From: Anaerotignum sp.
GTDB lineage: Bacteria > Bacillota > Clostridia > Lachnospirales > Anaerotignaceae
Reading direction: 5' to 3'
Assembly (NCBI RefSeq): GCF_030625865.1
Contig: NZ_DAOUQB010000020.1
Coordinates: 1-54,571, forward strand
DNA length: 54,571 nt
Part shown: one piece after another, positions 34,080 to 41,816 of the stretch
Layout: each line of letters opens with the position of its first letter
Numbering within the stretch: the stretch's first letter is position 1
Program-made: the position numbers and the translations under genes
The notes under the pieces: generated by a model
The model's database searches: none
What the model saw: the letters and a program-made list of their open reading frames with translations, nothing else
What the model was told of the DNA's origin: nothing

Positions 34080-34168
34080 ATATTACCGTTATTTATACAT
34101 TGCAATTTATGTTCAAAAGAAACACTTCTGCAATGATGCTAAAATAGCCTTATCAGTATAACCGTTTT

Positions 34169-34648
34169 TTATTCCTCTGTCAACATAGGCCCACTGTTTT
34201 TCCGAAACCTTCTAAAAAATAACCGCATTAATGCACTACAATCTTCCTGCAATATGCCTTCTTCCACAACCACCTGATGGTTAAATTTCGGCTCATTTAA
34301 GATATTCAAGATAGATCCGGCACATCCGGCTTTGCTGTTTCTTGTGCCAAAAACTACCTTTGGTATTCTAGCTTGTACAATAGCTCCGGCACACATAGGA
34401 CATGGCTCAACAGTAACAAAAAGAGTACAATCCTCTAACCGCCAATCCCCAACAACTGCCGCCGCTTCATTGATCACATCAATTTCCGCATGGCGCAAAG
34501 GATTTTTTGCAGTATTTCGTAAATTATACCCTCTGGCAATGATTTCACCATTTTGTACCATTACCGCACCGATGGGCACTTCCCCTGCATCAAATGCCTT
34601 TTTTGCTTCTTTTAATGCTTCTTGCATATATTTTTCAGAATCTGTCAT
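34169..34648 (-). CDS. tadA: tRNA(Arg) adenosine-34 deaminase TadA
   Basis: Converts A34 to inosine in tRNA-Arg(ACG). The 159-residue protein has the zinc-site motifs H53-A-E55 (catalytic Glu) and P82-C83-P-M-C86, plus GAVMVQNGEIIARGYNLRN and KAGCAGSILNIL. Length is normal. GGAAAGGAAG precedes the ATG. The 3' end is close to the SRP RNA gene. It follows a lipoprotein gene by 18 bp on the same strand. Confidence 0.95.
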   Translation of the reverse strand: MTDSEKYMQEALKEAKKAFDAGEVPIGAVMVQNGEIIARGYNLRNTAKNPLRHAEIDVINEAAAVVGDWRLEDCTLFVTVEPCPMCAGAIVQARIPKVVFGTRNSKAGCAGSILNILNEPKFNHQVVVEEGILQEDCSALMRLFFRRFRKNSGPMLTEE

Positions 34649-34666
34649 TTTGCTTCCTTTCCAATC

Positions 34667-35992
34667 TTAAGAGGCAGGCTTTGAAAGAAATAAACTGCTT
34701 TCTCCATCTTCCCCTTCTGTGATATTCCAATAATCATCAATCCCGTCGCCATTCCAATCGCTGGGATAAATCGCTTGTCCATATTGAATGTCTTCATTTG
34801 AGGAACGAAGTCCCCGTTCCGTTAAGATATACCGAATGGCGGTTCCTGTAGCATCACAAATATAAACCTCTTTTACGCCATCTCCGTTTAAATCGCCGCT
34901 ATATAAGGCGCCATACAAGCTTTCCACACCCAAATGGGTACTCCAAAGTTTTAATAATCCTGTTTCCAAATTATGATATAGATATAAGTCCATGCCATCA
35001 GTTAAAAGATATTCCATTTTTCCATTTCCATCCAAATCCGCAATATGGCACTGGGTCACTCTATGGCGCAAGGATTGCCGTTTGATTCTTTGCCAGCCAT
35101 CTTCGCCCCATTCATAGGTTTCCATAGCCTGATCTGCAAACAAAAAAAGTTTTCCCGCTTCAGAGCCTAACGCTGTACAATCTTCGCTCTCCAGTGAAAT
35201 TTCTTCCCGGGGCTGAAATCCGGAGTCATAAAAAACAACCTTTTCAGACCGCTTCACTTCGGCATCCTCTTCATCAGAATCCGTCTTATCTGCCAATAGC
35301 ACCGCCAACAAATCATCCTCGCCATTTTCCACATAAACAGCGGAAACTGCCTCCAATCCCCTTTGGGGTGTTAAAGTACGCATCTTGCTAATCACACTGC
35401 CAGAAAGATGATATAATACAATTTTGCCGTTTTGAATGGATGCAGCAACACCCTTTCCATCTTCTGCCACAAAACCGTCCACAGGCAAACGCTCGCTTAT
35501 TTGACGATACTGGGTATTTATGCCCGTCCAATTCTCATAAGCCTTAAAATTTCCATTTGCCAAAAAAGGGTTCCTCTCCCGTAAACTATAGGCTTTATCA
35601 TCATAACCGCCAATATAATATACCCCTGAAAGCTTATCATTTAAAAAAACAAAATTCACTTCCCCTGCAGCATCTCCGTTGTAATGCAGCAGTTCTGCCG
35701 TTGCAGTGATACTCTGACTGCCCGAAGCAGATTTCAACGAATATCCCGCATCCTCAGAAGCACTGAATAAACGTGCATTCTCATCATCATCCTGAGGGAT
35801 TTCAGCACTGCGAAACGTTAGACTGTCCTTATCATAGTTCCAATAAAATTCATCCATCACACCATCAATTTGTGCCATATATGCTTCCTGTTCTCCTGCA
35901 GATAAGCTTATGCTATCATCCGTTCCTTCTGCGCTGCAGCCCGCCATGCAAAATAAACACACACCAAGCAGCAGCAAAATCATTTTTTTCAT
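34667..35992 (-). CDS. Lipoprotein with FG-GAP/VCBS-like Ca-binding repeats
   Basis: A 441-residue exported lipoprotein (lipobox CMAGC, Cys19). The C-terminal third has three repeats with calcium-loop-like motifs DLDGNGKMEYL, DLNGDGVKEVYI and DWNGDGIDDYW, the style of integrin-like FG-GAP/VCBS propeller blades. The N-terminal part (FYWNYDKDSLTFRS, YYIGGYDDKAYSLRERN) could be further blades. Such proteins are usually extracellular and of unknown ligand. GAGAGGAATGAG precedes the ATG. It is co-directional with tadA, 18 bp apart, and so likely drives or shares its transcript. The function is not known. Confidence 0.75.
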   Translation of the reverse strand: MKKMILLLLGVCLFCMAGCSAEGTDDSISLSAGEQEAYMAQIDGVMDEFYWNYDKDSLTFRSAEIPQDDDENARLFSASEDAGYSLKSASGSQSITATAELLHYNGDAAGEVNFVFLNDKLSGVYYIGGYDDKAYSLRERNPFLANGNFKAYENWTGINTQYRQISERLPVDGFVAEDGKGVAASIQNGKIVLYHLSGSVISKMRTLTPQRGLEAVSAVYVENGEDDLLAVLLADKTDSDEEDAEVKRSEKVVFYDSGFQPREEISLESEDCTALGSEAGKLFLFADQAMETYEWGEDGWQRIKRQSLRHRVTQCHIADLDGNGKMEYLLTDGMDLYLYHNLETGLLKLWSTHLGVESLYGALYSGDLNGDGVKEVYICDATGTAIRYILTERGLRSSNEDIQYGQAIYPSDWNGDGIDDYWNITEGEDGESSLFLSKPAS

Positions 35993-36157
35993 GGTCTCAT
36001 TCCTCTCAAAGGCTTATTAAGACTTCATTCCTATCATAAATAAAATGGATTTCCATTAAAAAAACGCATTTTAATTTCTAAAAATTTTTAGTGATTTCCA
36101 CATTTTTTTGCGTCCTTTTACCCTTTATTATATAATAAGCCTTCTCATTTTTCAATT

Positions 36158-36691
36158 TCATTTTCCAAAGACCATTTCTACCAAGGCAACTGCCGCAATT
36201 ACCCCGGCAAAATTAGCAATCAAAGCACAAGGTAATGTATATCGCGTTTTTCTTACTCCAACGGAAAGGAAATAAAGACTCATGGTATAAAACACCGTTT
36301 CCGTACAGCTCATCATAACCGAGGAAACTCTGCCTAAAAAAGAATCGGGGCCGAAATTTCTAAAAATATCCAGCAAGAGTCCCGTGGCAGCAGAGGAAGA
36401 AACCAGACGTATCAGGCTAAGGGGTGCCAATTCCGCAGGAAACCCTACCTGTTCTACTAAAGGCCGAATGAAATTTGTCATAATATCCAAAAGTCCACCG
36501 GCTCGAAAAACTTCCACCGCAACAATTAAACCGATCAAGGTGGGTAAAATATCAACCACCGTCTTTAAGCCCTCTTTGGCTCCCTCTAAAAAAGTTTCAT
36601 ATAGCTTTACCTTTTTTAGGCATCCAAAACATACGATAAATAAAACTGTAACAGGAATGATAAAATCAGAAATTATTAATAATGCTCGCAT
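36158..36691 (-). CDS. spmB: Spore maturation protein B
   Basis: Membrane protein needed for spore core dehydration, partner of SpmA. About 177 residues with the nucleoside recognition (Gate) domain: GAKEGLKTVVDILPTLIGLIVAVEVFRAGG near residues 35-64, then PLSLIRLVSSSAATGLLLDIF. I place the start at ATG 36691 (MRALLIISD) with GGGTGAG upstream; a TTG at 36703 overlaps spmA but lacks a site. It begins 4 bp after the spmA stop. Confidence 0.9.
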   Translation of the reverse strand: MRALLIISDFIIPVTVLFIVCFGCLKKVKLYETFLEGAKEGLKTVVDILPTLIGLIVAVEVFRAGGLLDIMTNFIRPLVEQVGFPAELAPLSLIRLVSSSAATGLLLDIFRNFGPDSFLGRVSSVMMSCTETVFYTMSLYFLSVGVRKTRYTLPCALIANFAGVIAAVALVEMVFGK

Positions 36692-36695
36692 TTTC

Positions 36696-37271
36696 TCACC
36701 CAACTTTATCCATTATTTTTGCCATGACAATTCCAATAAGGGTAGTAATAAAAGTAGCCGCAATTCCTACCCCTACAATTTCTGCCGGTGCTGAAGATCC
36801 AAATTCCGTACGATATGCCAAAATATTCACCGTTACCAGCTGTAAGGATGACATATTAATGGTCAGAAACATACACATGGCCCCGGTGGCACATTCCTTT
36901 TCTTTATTTAGCTTTTGCAATTCCTTCATTGCCATCAGCCCGGCAGGTGTAGCCGCCCAACCCAAACCCAAGAAGTTTGCCACAAAATTAGTGGCTATGT
37001 ATTGTCTGGCTTTATGATACCTTGGTACATTGGGGAATAAAAAATTCATAGCGGGTGTTAACTTCTCCGATAAAGCATCAATCATTCCCCCTTTTTCCGC
37101 TATTTTTAATACCCCTGACCACATGGCAACAACCCCGCCCATAGTGATTGCTAATTCTACGGCGCTTTTTCCCCCACTTATTACTGCTGCTGTAACCATA
37201 TCCATGCGCCCTAAGGCCGCCCCGGTTAAAATTCCTCCTATAATAAAAAAACCCCATATCGCATCCAGCAA
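36696..37271 (-). CDS. spmA: Spore maturation protein A
   Basis: Membrane protein of the SpmAB pair for spore core dehydration. The best start is TTG 37271 (LLDAIWGFFIIGGILTGAALG), with AAGGAGG at 37281-37287, 9 nt upstream. This gives 191 residues, the normal size; the open frame to 37409 adds a very basic stretch that is not part of the family. The Gate-domain sequence KSAVELAITMGGVVAMWSGVLKIAEKGG and NFLGLGWAATPAGLMAMKEL are typical. Confidence 0.9.
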   Translation of the reverse strand: MLDAIWGFFIIGGILTGAALGRMDMVTAAVISGGKSAVELAITMGGVVAMWSGVLKIAEKGGMIDALSEKLTPAMNFLFPNVPRYHKARQYIATNFVANFLGLGWAATPAGLMAMKELQKLNKEKECATGAMCMFLTINMSSLQLVTVNILAYRTEFGSSAPAEIVGVGIAATFITTLIGIVMAKIMDKVG

Positions 37272-37472
37272 TGTTTTCCGCCTCCTTCGGTTTCTATTTT
37301 TTAGTTTATGCTTGTACCCCATGTATTCATGCTTGGAGCCTTTGATAAATTCATCTTTTCGCTTTTGCAAACAAAAAGTCATCAATTTGCATAAGGAAAC
37401 CCTAGACAACCCTTATTTCTGCATGATAAAATGAGAAATAGACAATTTTTCACACTTATTTTTTGATTTTGT

Positions 37473-37500
37473 TTGACATGCTCATATTTTAAAATAATAA
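37473..37500 (+). promoter_or_regulatory. Candidate promoter of abrB
   Basis: TTGACA (37473-37478), 16-bp spacer, TAATAA (37495-37500). A second candidate, TTGTAT then TAAACT with 17 bp, lies closer to the gene and overlaps the Spo0A-like box. Confidence 0.45.
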
Positions 37501-37542
37501 AAGGTAATAAATTCCTTTTGTTACCAATAATTTTTTGTTGTA

Positions 37543-37553
37543 TTTTGTCGAAT
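37543..37553 (+). promoter_or_regulatory. Spo0A box (0A box) candidate in the abrB promoter region
   Basis: TTTTGTCGAAT contains the 0A-box core TGTCGAA, 76 bp before the abrB start. In Bacillus, Spo0A-P represses abrB through such boxes, so the placement is meaningful. Confidence 0.6.
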
Positions 37554-37628
37554 TTCGTGATAAACTCTTTTTTAAGTTATAAATTTTTCGAGGGCTACGA
37601 TAGAAAATACAATCCAGAGGTGAAACAG

Positions 37629-37889
37629 ATGAAATCTACAGGAATCGTTCGTAAAGTTGATGAGTTGGGCAGAGTCGTATTGCCAATTGAATTGCGCAGA
37701 AATATGGGAATCGAAATTAAGGACTCTTTAGAAATCTTTGTGGAAGAGGATTCCATCGTTCTAAAGAAATACGAGCCTGCCGATATTTTTTCCGGAAGCA
37801 TGGAAGAATTAGTCGACTATAAAGGCAAAAAAGTTTCTAAAGCAACGATCTTAGAACTGGCAAAATTAGCAGGCTTTGAACTGAAATAA
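37629..37889 (+). CDS. abrB: AbrB family transition-state regulator
   Basis: DNA-binding swapped-hairpin dimer. The start at 37629 (MKSTGIVRKVDELGRVVLPIELRRNMGI) has AGAGGTG 6 nt upstream; the open frame before it is non-coding. 86 residues. The SpoVT/AbrB domain is residues 1-47, followed by a C-terminal dimerisation part with ILELAKLAGFELK. Sequence and size are as for AbrB/Abh of sporeformers. A 0A box upstream suggests repression by Spo0A at sporulation onset. The gene has its own terminator. Confidence 0.93.
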   Translation: MKSTGIVRKVDELGRVVLPIELRRNMGIEIKDSLEIFVEEDSIVLKKYEPADIFSGSMEELVDYKGKKVSKATILELAKLAGFELK

Positions 37890-37904
37890 ACCCCAAAAAT
37901 ACCT

Positions 37905-37941
37905 AAAATACCGCTTTTCTTTCAGGAAAAGCGGTATTTTT
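37905..37941 (+). terminator. Terminator of abrB
   Basis: Long stem AAATACCGCTTTTC against GAAAAGCGGTATTT, then T residues. Confidence 0.9.
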
Positions 37942-37942
37942 A

Positions 37943-37972
37943 TTGACAAGTGTATACTGTTTCTCATAAAAT
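37943..37972 (+). promoter_or_regulatory. Promoter of the moxR-VWA operon
   Basis: TTGACA (37943-37948), 18-bp spacer, TAAAAT (37967-37972), about 48 bp before the ATG. Confidence 0.65.
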
Positions 37973-38019
37973 AAAGTTGTTATACTTAATTTGCATACGA
38001 ATGAAGGGTGGATATCATA

Positions 38020-38832
38020 ATGAATACAACATTTCAAGGCAGCAAGGATTATGTAGCAAGCGAAGAGTTAATGCGTTCCGTTAATATTGCCATTGCCCTT
38101 CAAAAACCCTTGCTTATTAAGGGTGAACCGGGTACCGGCAAAACAATGCTTGCGGAAGCAATTTCAGCTGCATTAGGAAAAAAACTAATTATTTGGAACA
38201 TTAAATCCACAACAAAAGCACAGGACGGGCTTTATGTTTATGATGTGGTACAGCGTCTGTATGACAGCCAGTTTGGCAACGAAGGCGTAGATGATATTGA
38301 AAAATATGTAAAACTGGGAAAATTAGGTGAAGCTTTTTCTGCTGATGAACAAGTGATTCTGCTCATCGATGAAATTGATAAGGCTGATTTGGAATTCCCC
38401 AATGACTTACTTTGGGAACTGGATAAAATGGAATTTTATATTCCCGAAACAAAACAAACCGTGAAAGCAAAGCAGCGTCCCATCGTTATTATTACCTCGA
38501 ATGCGGAAAAAGAGCTCCCTGATGCCTTCTTACGCCGCTGCATTTTCCATTATATCGAATTCCCTGATGAGCAACAAATGAAGGAAATCATCCATGTTCA
38601 TCACAAAGATGTTGAGGAAAACTTGTTGGATCAAGTTTTGGAAACTTTTTATTGGATTAGGGATTTGTATAATATTCAGAAAAAACCCAGCACCTCTGAG
38701 GTAATTGATTGGATTCAAGCCCTGGTTCTTGGCGGAATTGACCCCGATAGAATCAAAGCAAAGGTGCCTTTTGCCGGAGTTTTGCTGAAAAAAAATGAAG
38801 ATATTGATACCATGAGAAGATATTTAAAGTAA
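38020..38832 (+). CDS. MoxR-type AAA+ ATPase
   Basis: Chaperone-like AAA+ ATPase that usually acts with a VWA protein to insert cofactors or remodel a partner complex. I choose ATG 38020 (GAAGGGTGG upstream) over GTG 38008. Walker A GEPGTGKT at residues 35-42, Walker B VILLIDEIDKAD near 110-121, sensor-1 VIITSNAEKELPDAFLRRC with the Arg finger. About 270 residues. The VWA gene follows 16 bp later. The client is unknown; no CO dehydrogenase or other obvious partner is adjacent. Confidence 0.92.
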   Translation: MNTTFQGSKDYVASEELMRSVNIAIALQKPLLIKGEPGTGKTMLAEAISAALGKKLIIWNIKSTTKAQDGLYVYDVVQRLYDSQFGNEGVDDIEKYVKLGKLGEAFSADEQVILLIDEIDKADLEFPNDLLWELDKMEFYIPETKQTVKAKQRPIVIITSNAEKELPDAFLRRCIFHYIEFPDEQQMKEIIHVHHKDVEENLLDQVLETFYWIRDLYNIQKKPSTSEVIDWIQALVLGGIDPDRIKAKVPFAGVLLKKNEDIDTMRRYLK

Positions 38833-38848
38833 AAGCAGGTGATCCTAT

Positions 38849-40048
38849 ATGTTTACTTCATTTTTCTATCTGCTTCGCGCCAGAGGACTTAACGTTTCTT
38901 TAAACGAATGGATGTCCCTGATTGAAGCATTGGACATGGGGCTTCATGCCTCCAGCTTTACGGGCTTTTACTATCTTTGCCGCAGCGTTCTTGTGAAAAG
39001 CGAGGCGGATTTTGATAAATTTGATGGTGCCTTCCTTGAATTTTTTAAGGATATGGAATTTGCCACCGATGAATTGCCCCAAGAGCTTTTGGACTGGCTT
39101 GAAAACCCGAAAGATTTACCCGGCACAGAGTTTGATATGGAACGTGCCATGCAAAATGAGCGCTTATCCCAGTCAGAAATTCAGAAAATGTTCTTAGAAC
39201 GGCTGGAAGAACAAAAAGATGAGCATAACGGCGGCAGTTACTGGGTTGGCACAGGTGGTGTTTCCGTGTTTGGTAACAGTGGCTTCAGCCCCCGTGGAAT
39301 CCGTGTTGGCGGTCAAGGCGGAAAACGTCGTGCTTTTCAGGTTGCAGGAGAACGAAAATTTCGGGACTTCCGTGAGGATAACACCTTGGATACCCGTCAA
39401 TTTCAAATGGCATTTCGTAAACTCCGCCAGTTTTCCTCTCGTACAGAGGAAGCAAGAACAGAATTTGATATTGACGAAACCATCCGTGAAACCTGTGACA
39501 ACGCAGGCAATTTAAAGGTGGTTTACGAAAAACCCAGAAAAAATATGGTAAAGCTTTTGTTGCTTATGGACAGCGGCGGTTCTATGGAATATTACAGTCG
39601 GCTTTGCAGCTCTCTGTTCCAAGCCGTAAGCAAATCCAATCATTTCAAAGATTTGCAAGTATTCTATTTCCACAATTGTATTTACTCTAAAATCTATAAA
39701 GAGGCAGATTTACGCCCCCGCTCCATAATTACTACGGATTGGATTTTAAATAACCTCAGCAGTGAATACAAGGTTATCATTGTTGGCGATGCCCAAATGG
39801 AGCCCTCAGAACTGTTGGATCCCAGTTATTACTCCTACGGAGTAAGGGATGAAATTACAGGATTAGAATGGCTAAAGCGTTTTAAAGAAAAATACCCCCA
39901 TATTGTTTGGTTAAACCCCTCGGAGCGACCGACTTGGGGCGGCTGGTGGACAAAAACCTATGATATCATTCATAAGGATTTTGACATGTACCGTTTAACG
40001 CTGGATGATCTGAATACTGCATTAAAAAAACTTATGGTTTCCAGATAA
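38849..40048 (+). CDS. VWA domain protein, CoxE-like
   Basis: Partner of the MoxR ATPase. The 399-residue protein has an N-terminal helical region (GLNVSLNEWMSLIEALDMGLH), a Gly-rich linker with GTGGVSVFGNSGFSPRGIRVGG near residues 132-155, and a C-terminal VWA domain. The metal site reads MDSGGSM (near residue 239), so the middle Ser of the DxSxS MIDAS motif is Gly, while the downstream TTDW and VGDAQMEPSE are present. AGGTGAT precedes the ATG. A two-gene operon closed by a terminator. Confidence 0.88.
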   Translation: MFTSFFYLLRARGLNVSLNEWMSLIEALDMGLHASSFTGFYYLCRSVLVKSEADFDKFDGAFLEFFKDMEFATDELPQELLDWLENPKDLPGTEFDMERAMQNERLSQSEIQKMFLERLEEQKDEHNGGSYWVGTGGVSVFGNSGFSPRGIRVGGQGGKRRAFQVAGERKFRDFREDNTLDTRQFQMAFRKLRQFSSRTEEARTEFDIDETIRETCDNAGNLKVVYEKPRKNMVKLLLLMDSGGSMEYYSRLCSSLFQAVSKSNHFKDLQVFYFHNCIYSKIYKEADLRPRSIITTDWILNNLSSEYKVIIVGDAQMEPSELLDPSYYSYGVRDEITGLEWLKRFKEKYPHIVWLNPSERPTWGGWWTKTYDIIHKDFDMYRLTLDDLNTALKKLMVSR

Positions 40049-40052
40049 CTTT

Positions 40053-40095
40053 AAAAAAAGCTGTACCAGCAATACTTGCTGATGCAGCTTTTTTT
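40053..40095. terminator. Bidirectional terminator after the VWA gene
   Basis: AAAAAAAGCTG and CAGCTTTTTTT outer arms with an inner CCAGCAA/TTGCTG stem. A/T runs on both sides allow function in either direction. Confidence 0.85.
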
Positions 40096-40096
40096 A

Positions 40097-40822
40097 TTTC
40101 TAAAAGAAAATAACAAAATAAGGGCATATATCAACTTCTCGATATACAACCCTTATCTCTGCCCTTAAAAAAGGCTTATTCTCCAAATCAACTTTATTTC
40201 CCCACAGTTCTTCTCTTTCTGATATTCAATGTTGAACTCTTTTTATTTGTGAATTTCTTTTTGTCTTGTTTCAGCGTTTTTTAAGCAGTACTTTATGATT
40301 CCGAATAAAACCACAATACAATACCTTACAATAAAGAAGGGACAAATTGTGTCGAATCTCCAATATTACAGCGCACTGGCATTTCTCAGTACCGTATTTA
40401 TTTTTATCGACACGATTCAGCTACCATAATCAAATCAAAAGCGGGAGGTCTTTCAATTTGAATTTTGCCCTTCTCTTCTTCTTTTGTACTATATCCGAAT
40501 TTCCATAAGACATCTCACCCTTTTTGATAAGCTACAGTCAAAAGCAACAAAAGGAAAATTTTGTAGAGGGAGGTACCATAAAGGTAGGAAATCTCCCTTT
40601 TATTGCATCAACATAGCTTGCAATCGTGGCAAAAGTCTTTAAAATAACGAATTATCATTTATTATTGCAAAACAAACAAGAAGATTTTCCAACAGAATTC
40701 TTACAAAGAAAATTTTTGGCTAAATACAGTTGATGGAATATACCACTGCAAAAAAAGTGCTTCATCTGAGATTTAGATGTAACCATCTTCTTTTGCAGGG
40801 ATTAACAGAGCAATAAAATCTT
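40097..40822. other. Intergenic region with no supported gene
   Basis: Holds a 47-nt hairpin (AAGGGCA/TGCCCTT, 40120-40166, with an inner TATATC/GATATA), two tiny + strand ORFs with good ribosome binding sites (40349-40429, GTG start, 26 codons, hydrophobic; 40458-40508, TTG start, 16 codons), and a + strand terminator at 40566-40603. A TGTCGAA 0A-like core lies at 40350-40356. The last 200 bp hold the probable 3' end of the ldh transcript. No family could be assigned to either small ORF. Confidence 0.45.
40566..40603 (+). terminator. + strand terminator without an assigned gene
   Basis: GGGAG/CTCCC outer arms with TACC/GGTA inside, then TTT-A-TT. It implies a + strand transcript between 40100 and 40600. 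Confidence 0.55.
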
Positions 40823-41764
40823 TTATGCTTCCTCATTGATATAACCGATATTTGTACGGATTACATCACATGAATGATGGAAATCTTTGAGTTCTTCCTC
40901 AGTAAGGTTCATTTCATACACTTCCTCAACTCCATTCTTGCCAATGACACAAGGTGTGCTGATAAAGATATCATTCTGACCATATTCCCCGTTGAGCTGT
41001 GTGCTACAGGGCATAACAGCCTTTTCATCGTGAAAAATCGTATGAACCAGACGTGCAAGGGTAGAAGCAATGCCATATTCTGTACAGCCTTTGCCCGCAA
41101 AGGTTACCCAGCCGCCTCTGATTGCTTCCGTCAAAACTGCCGCTTGATCTACTTCATACTTCTTATCTTTTGCAACAAGCTCAGCAAGGGGCTTACCATT
41201 TACTGTAACATGAGACCATGGAGCCATCTGAGAATCTCCATGCTCACCCATGGTATAAGCCACTAAGGATTTATGGTCAATGCCCATTTCTCGTGCTAAA
41301 ACAGCTTTAAAACGAGAACTATCCAAGCCTGTTCCTGTACCCAATACACGGGATTTGTCAAAACCGGAAAGCTTATGCACCTGTCTTGCAATGATATCAC
41401 AAGGATTTGTAATGTTAACAAAAATACCATTAAAGCCTGCGTCCACCACTTGCTTTACAAAGCTATTTACCATACCAATGGATACATTCAATTCATCCAA
41501 ACGGTTATTGCTCTTTGTGATTACGCCAACGCTAATTACAACTATGTCGCAATCCTTTACATCTGCATAGCCGCCTGTACGAACTTCTACTCTATGGGGC
41601 AAATATGCCACACTATCTCTTAAATCCTGACACTCACTGATTGCTTTTTGTTCATTTGTATCTACTAAAACCAATTCATCAACAATGCCCTGTACCGCTA
41701 AGCTATAGGCACAATGTGCACCAACATGACCAACGCCGATAATACCAACACTTCTTGTCTTCAT
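40823..41764 (-). CDS. ldh: L-lactate dehydrogenase / L-2-hydroxyacid dehydrogenase
   Basis: NAD-dependent interconversion of pyruvate (or a related 2-oxo acid) and the L-hydroxy acid. The 313-residue protein has the GVGHVG nucleotide motif (residues 10-15), the NAD-selecting Asp in LVLVDTNEQ, the active-site Arg in NNRLDELN, NITNPCD, Asp/Arg in LDSSRF, and the catalytic His in GEHGDS. The mobile loop reads SVGVITKSNNR, one residue shorter than in most LDHs, and has no Gln at the position (102) that selects lactate. Other L-2-hydroxyacids are therefore possible. AGGAGG precedes the ATG. It follows lactate permease by about 50 bp, which favours lactate. Confidence 0.88.
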   Translation of the reverse strand: MKTRSVGIIGVGHVGAHCAYSLAVQGIVDELVLVDTNEQKAISECQDLRDSVAYLPHRVEVRTGGYADVKDCDIVVISVGVITKSNNRLDELNVSIGMVNSFVKQVVDAGFNGIFVNITNPCDIIARQVHKLSGFDKSRVLGTGTGLDSSRFKAVLAREMGIDHKSLVAYTMGEHGDSQMAPWSHVTVNGKPLAELVAKDKKYEVDQAAVLTEAIRGGWVTFAGKGCTEYGIASTLARLVHTIFHDEKAVMPCSTQLNGEYGQNDIFISTPCVIGKNGVEEVYEMNLTEEELKDFHHSCDVIRTNIGYINEEA

Positions 41765-41816
41765 TTAAAAAACCTCCTAGTAAGAAATTATATTTAATGC
41801 TATTCCATAGAAATCA

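Noticed and set aside
37272-37409. N-terminal extension of SpmA with a basic stretch
   Set aside because: AAGGAGG within this stretch sets a TTG start at 37271, and the resulting length matches the family.
37473-37628. Hydrophobic N-terminal extension of AbrB that would make a membrane-bound regulator
   Set aside because: The region contains promoter elements and a 0A box, and the inner ATG has a good ribosome binding site and gives the standard AbrB length.
40823-41764. Malate dehydrogenase as the identity of the dehydrogenase
   Set aside because: The lactate permease neighbour and the lack of the Arg at position 102 that marks malate dehydrogenases speak against it.
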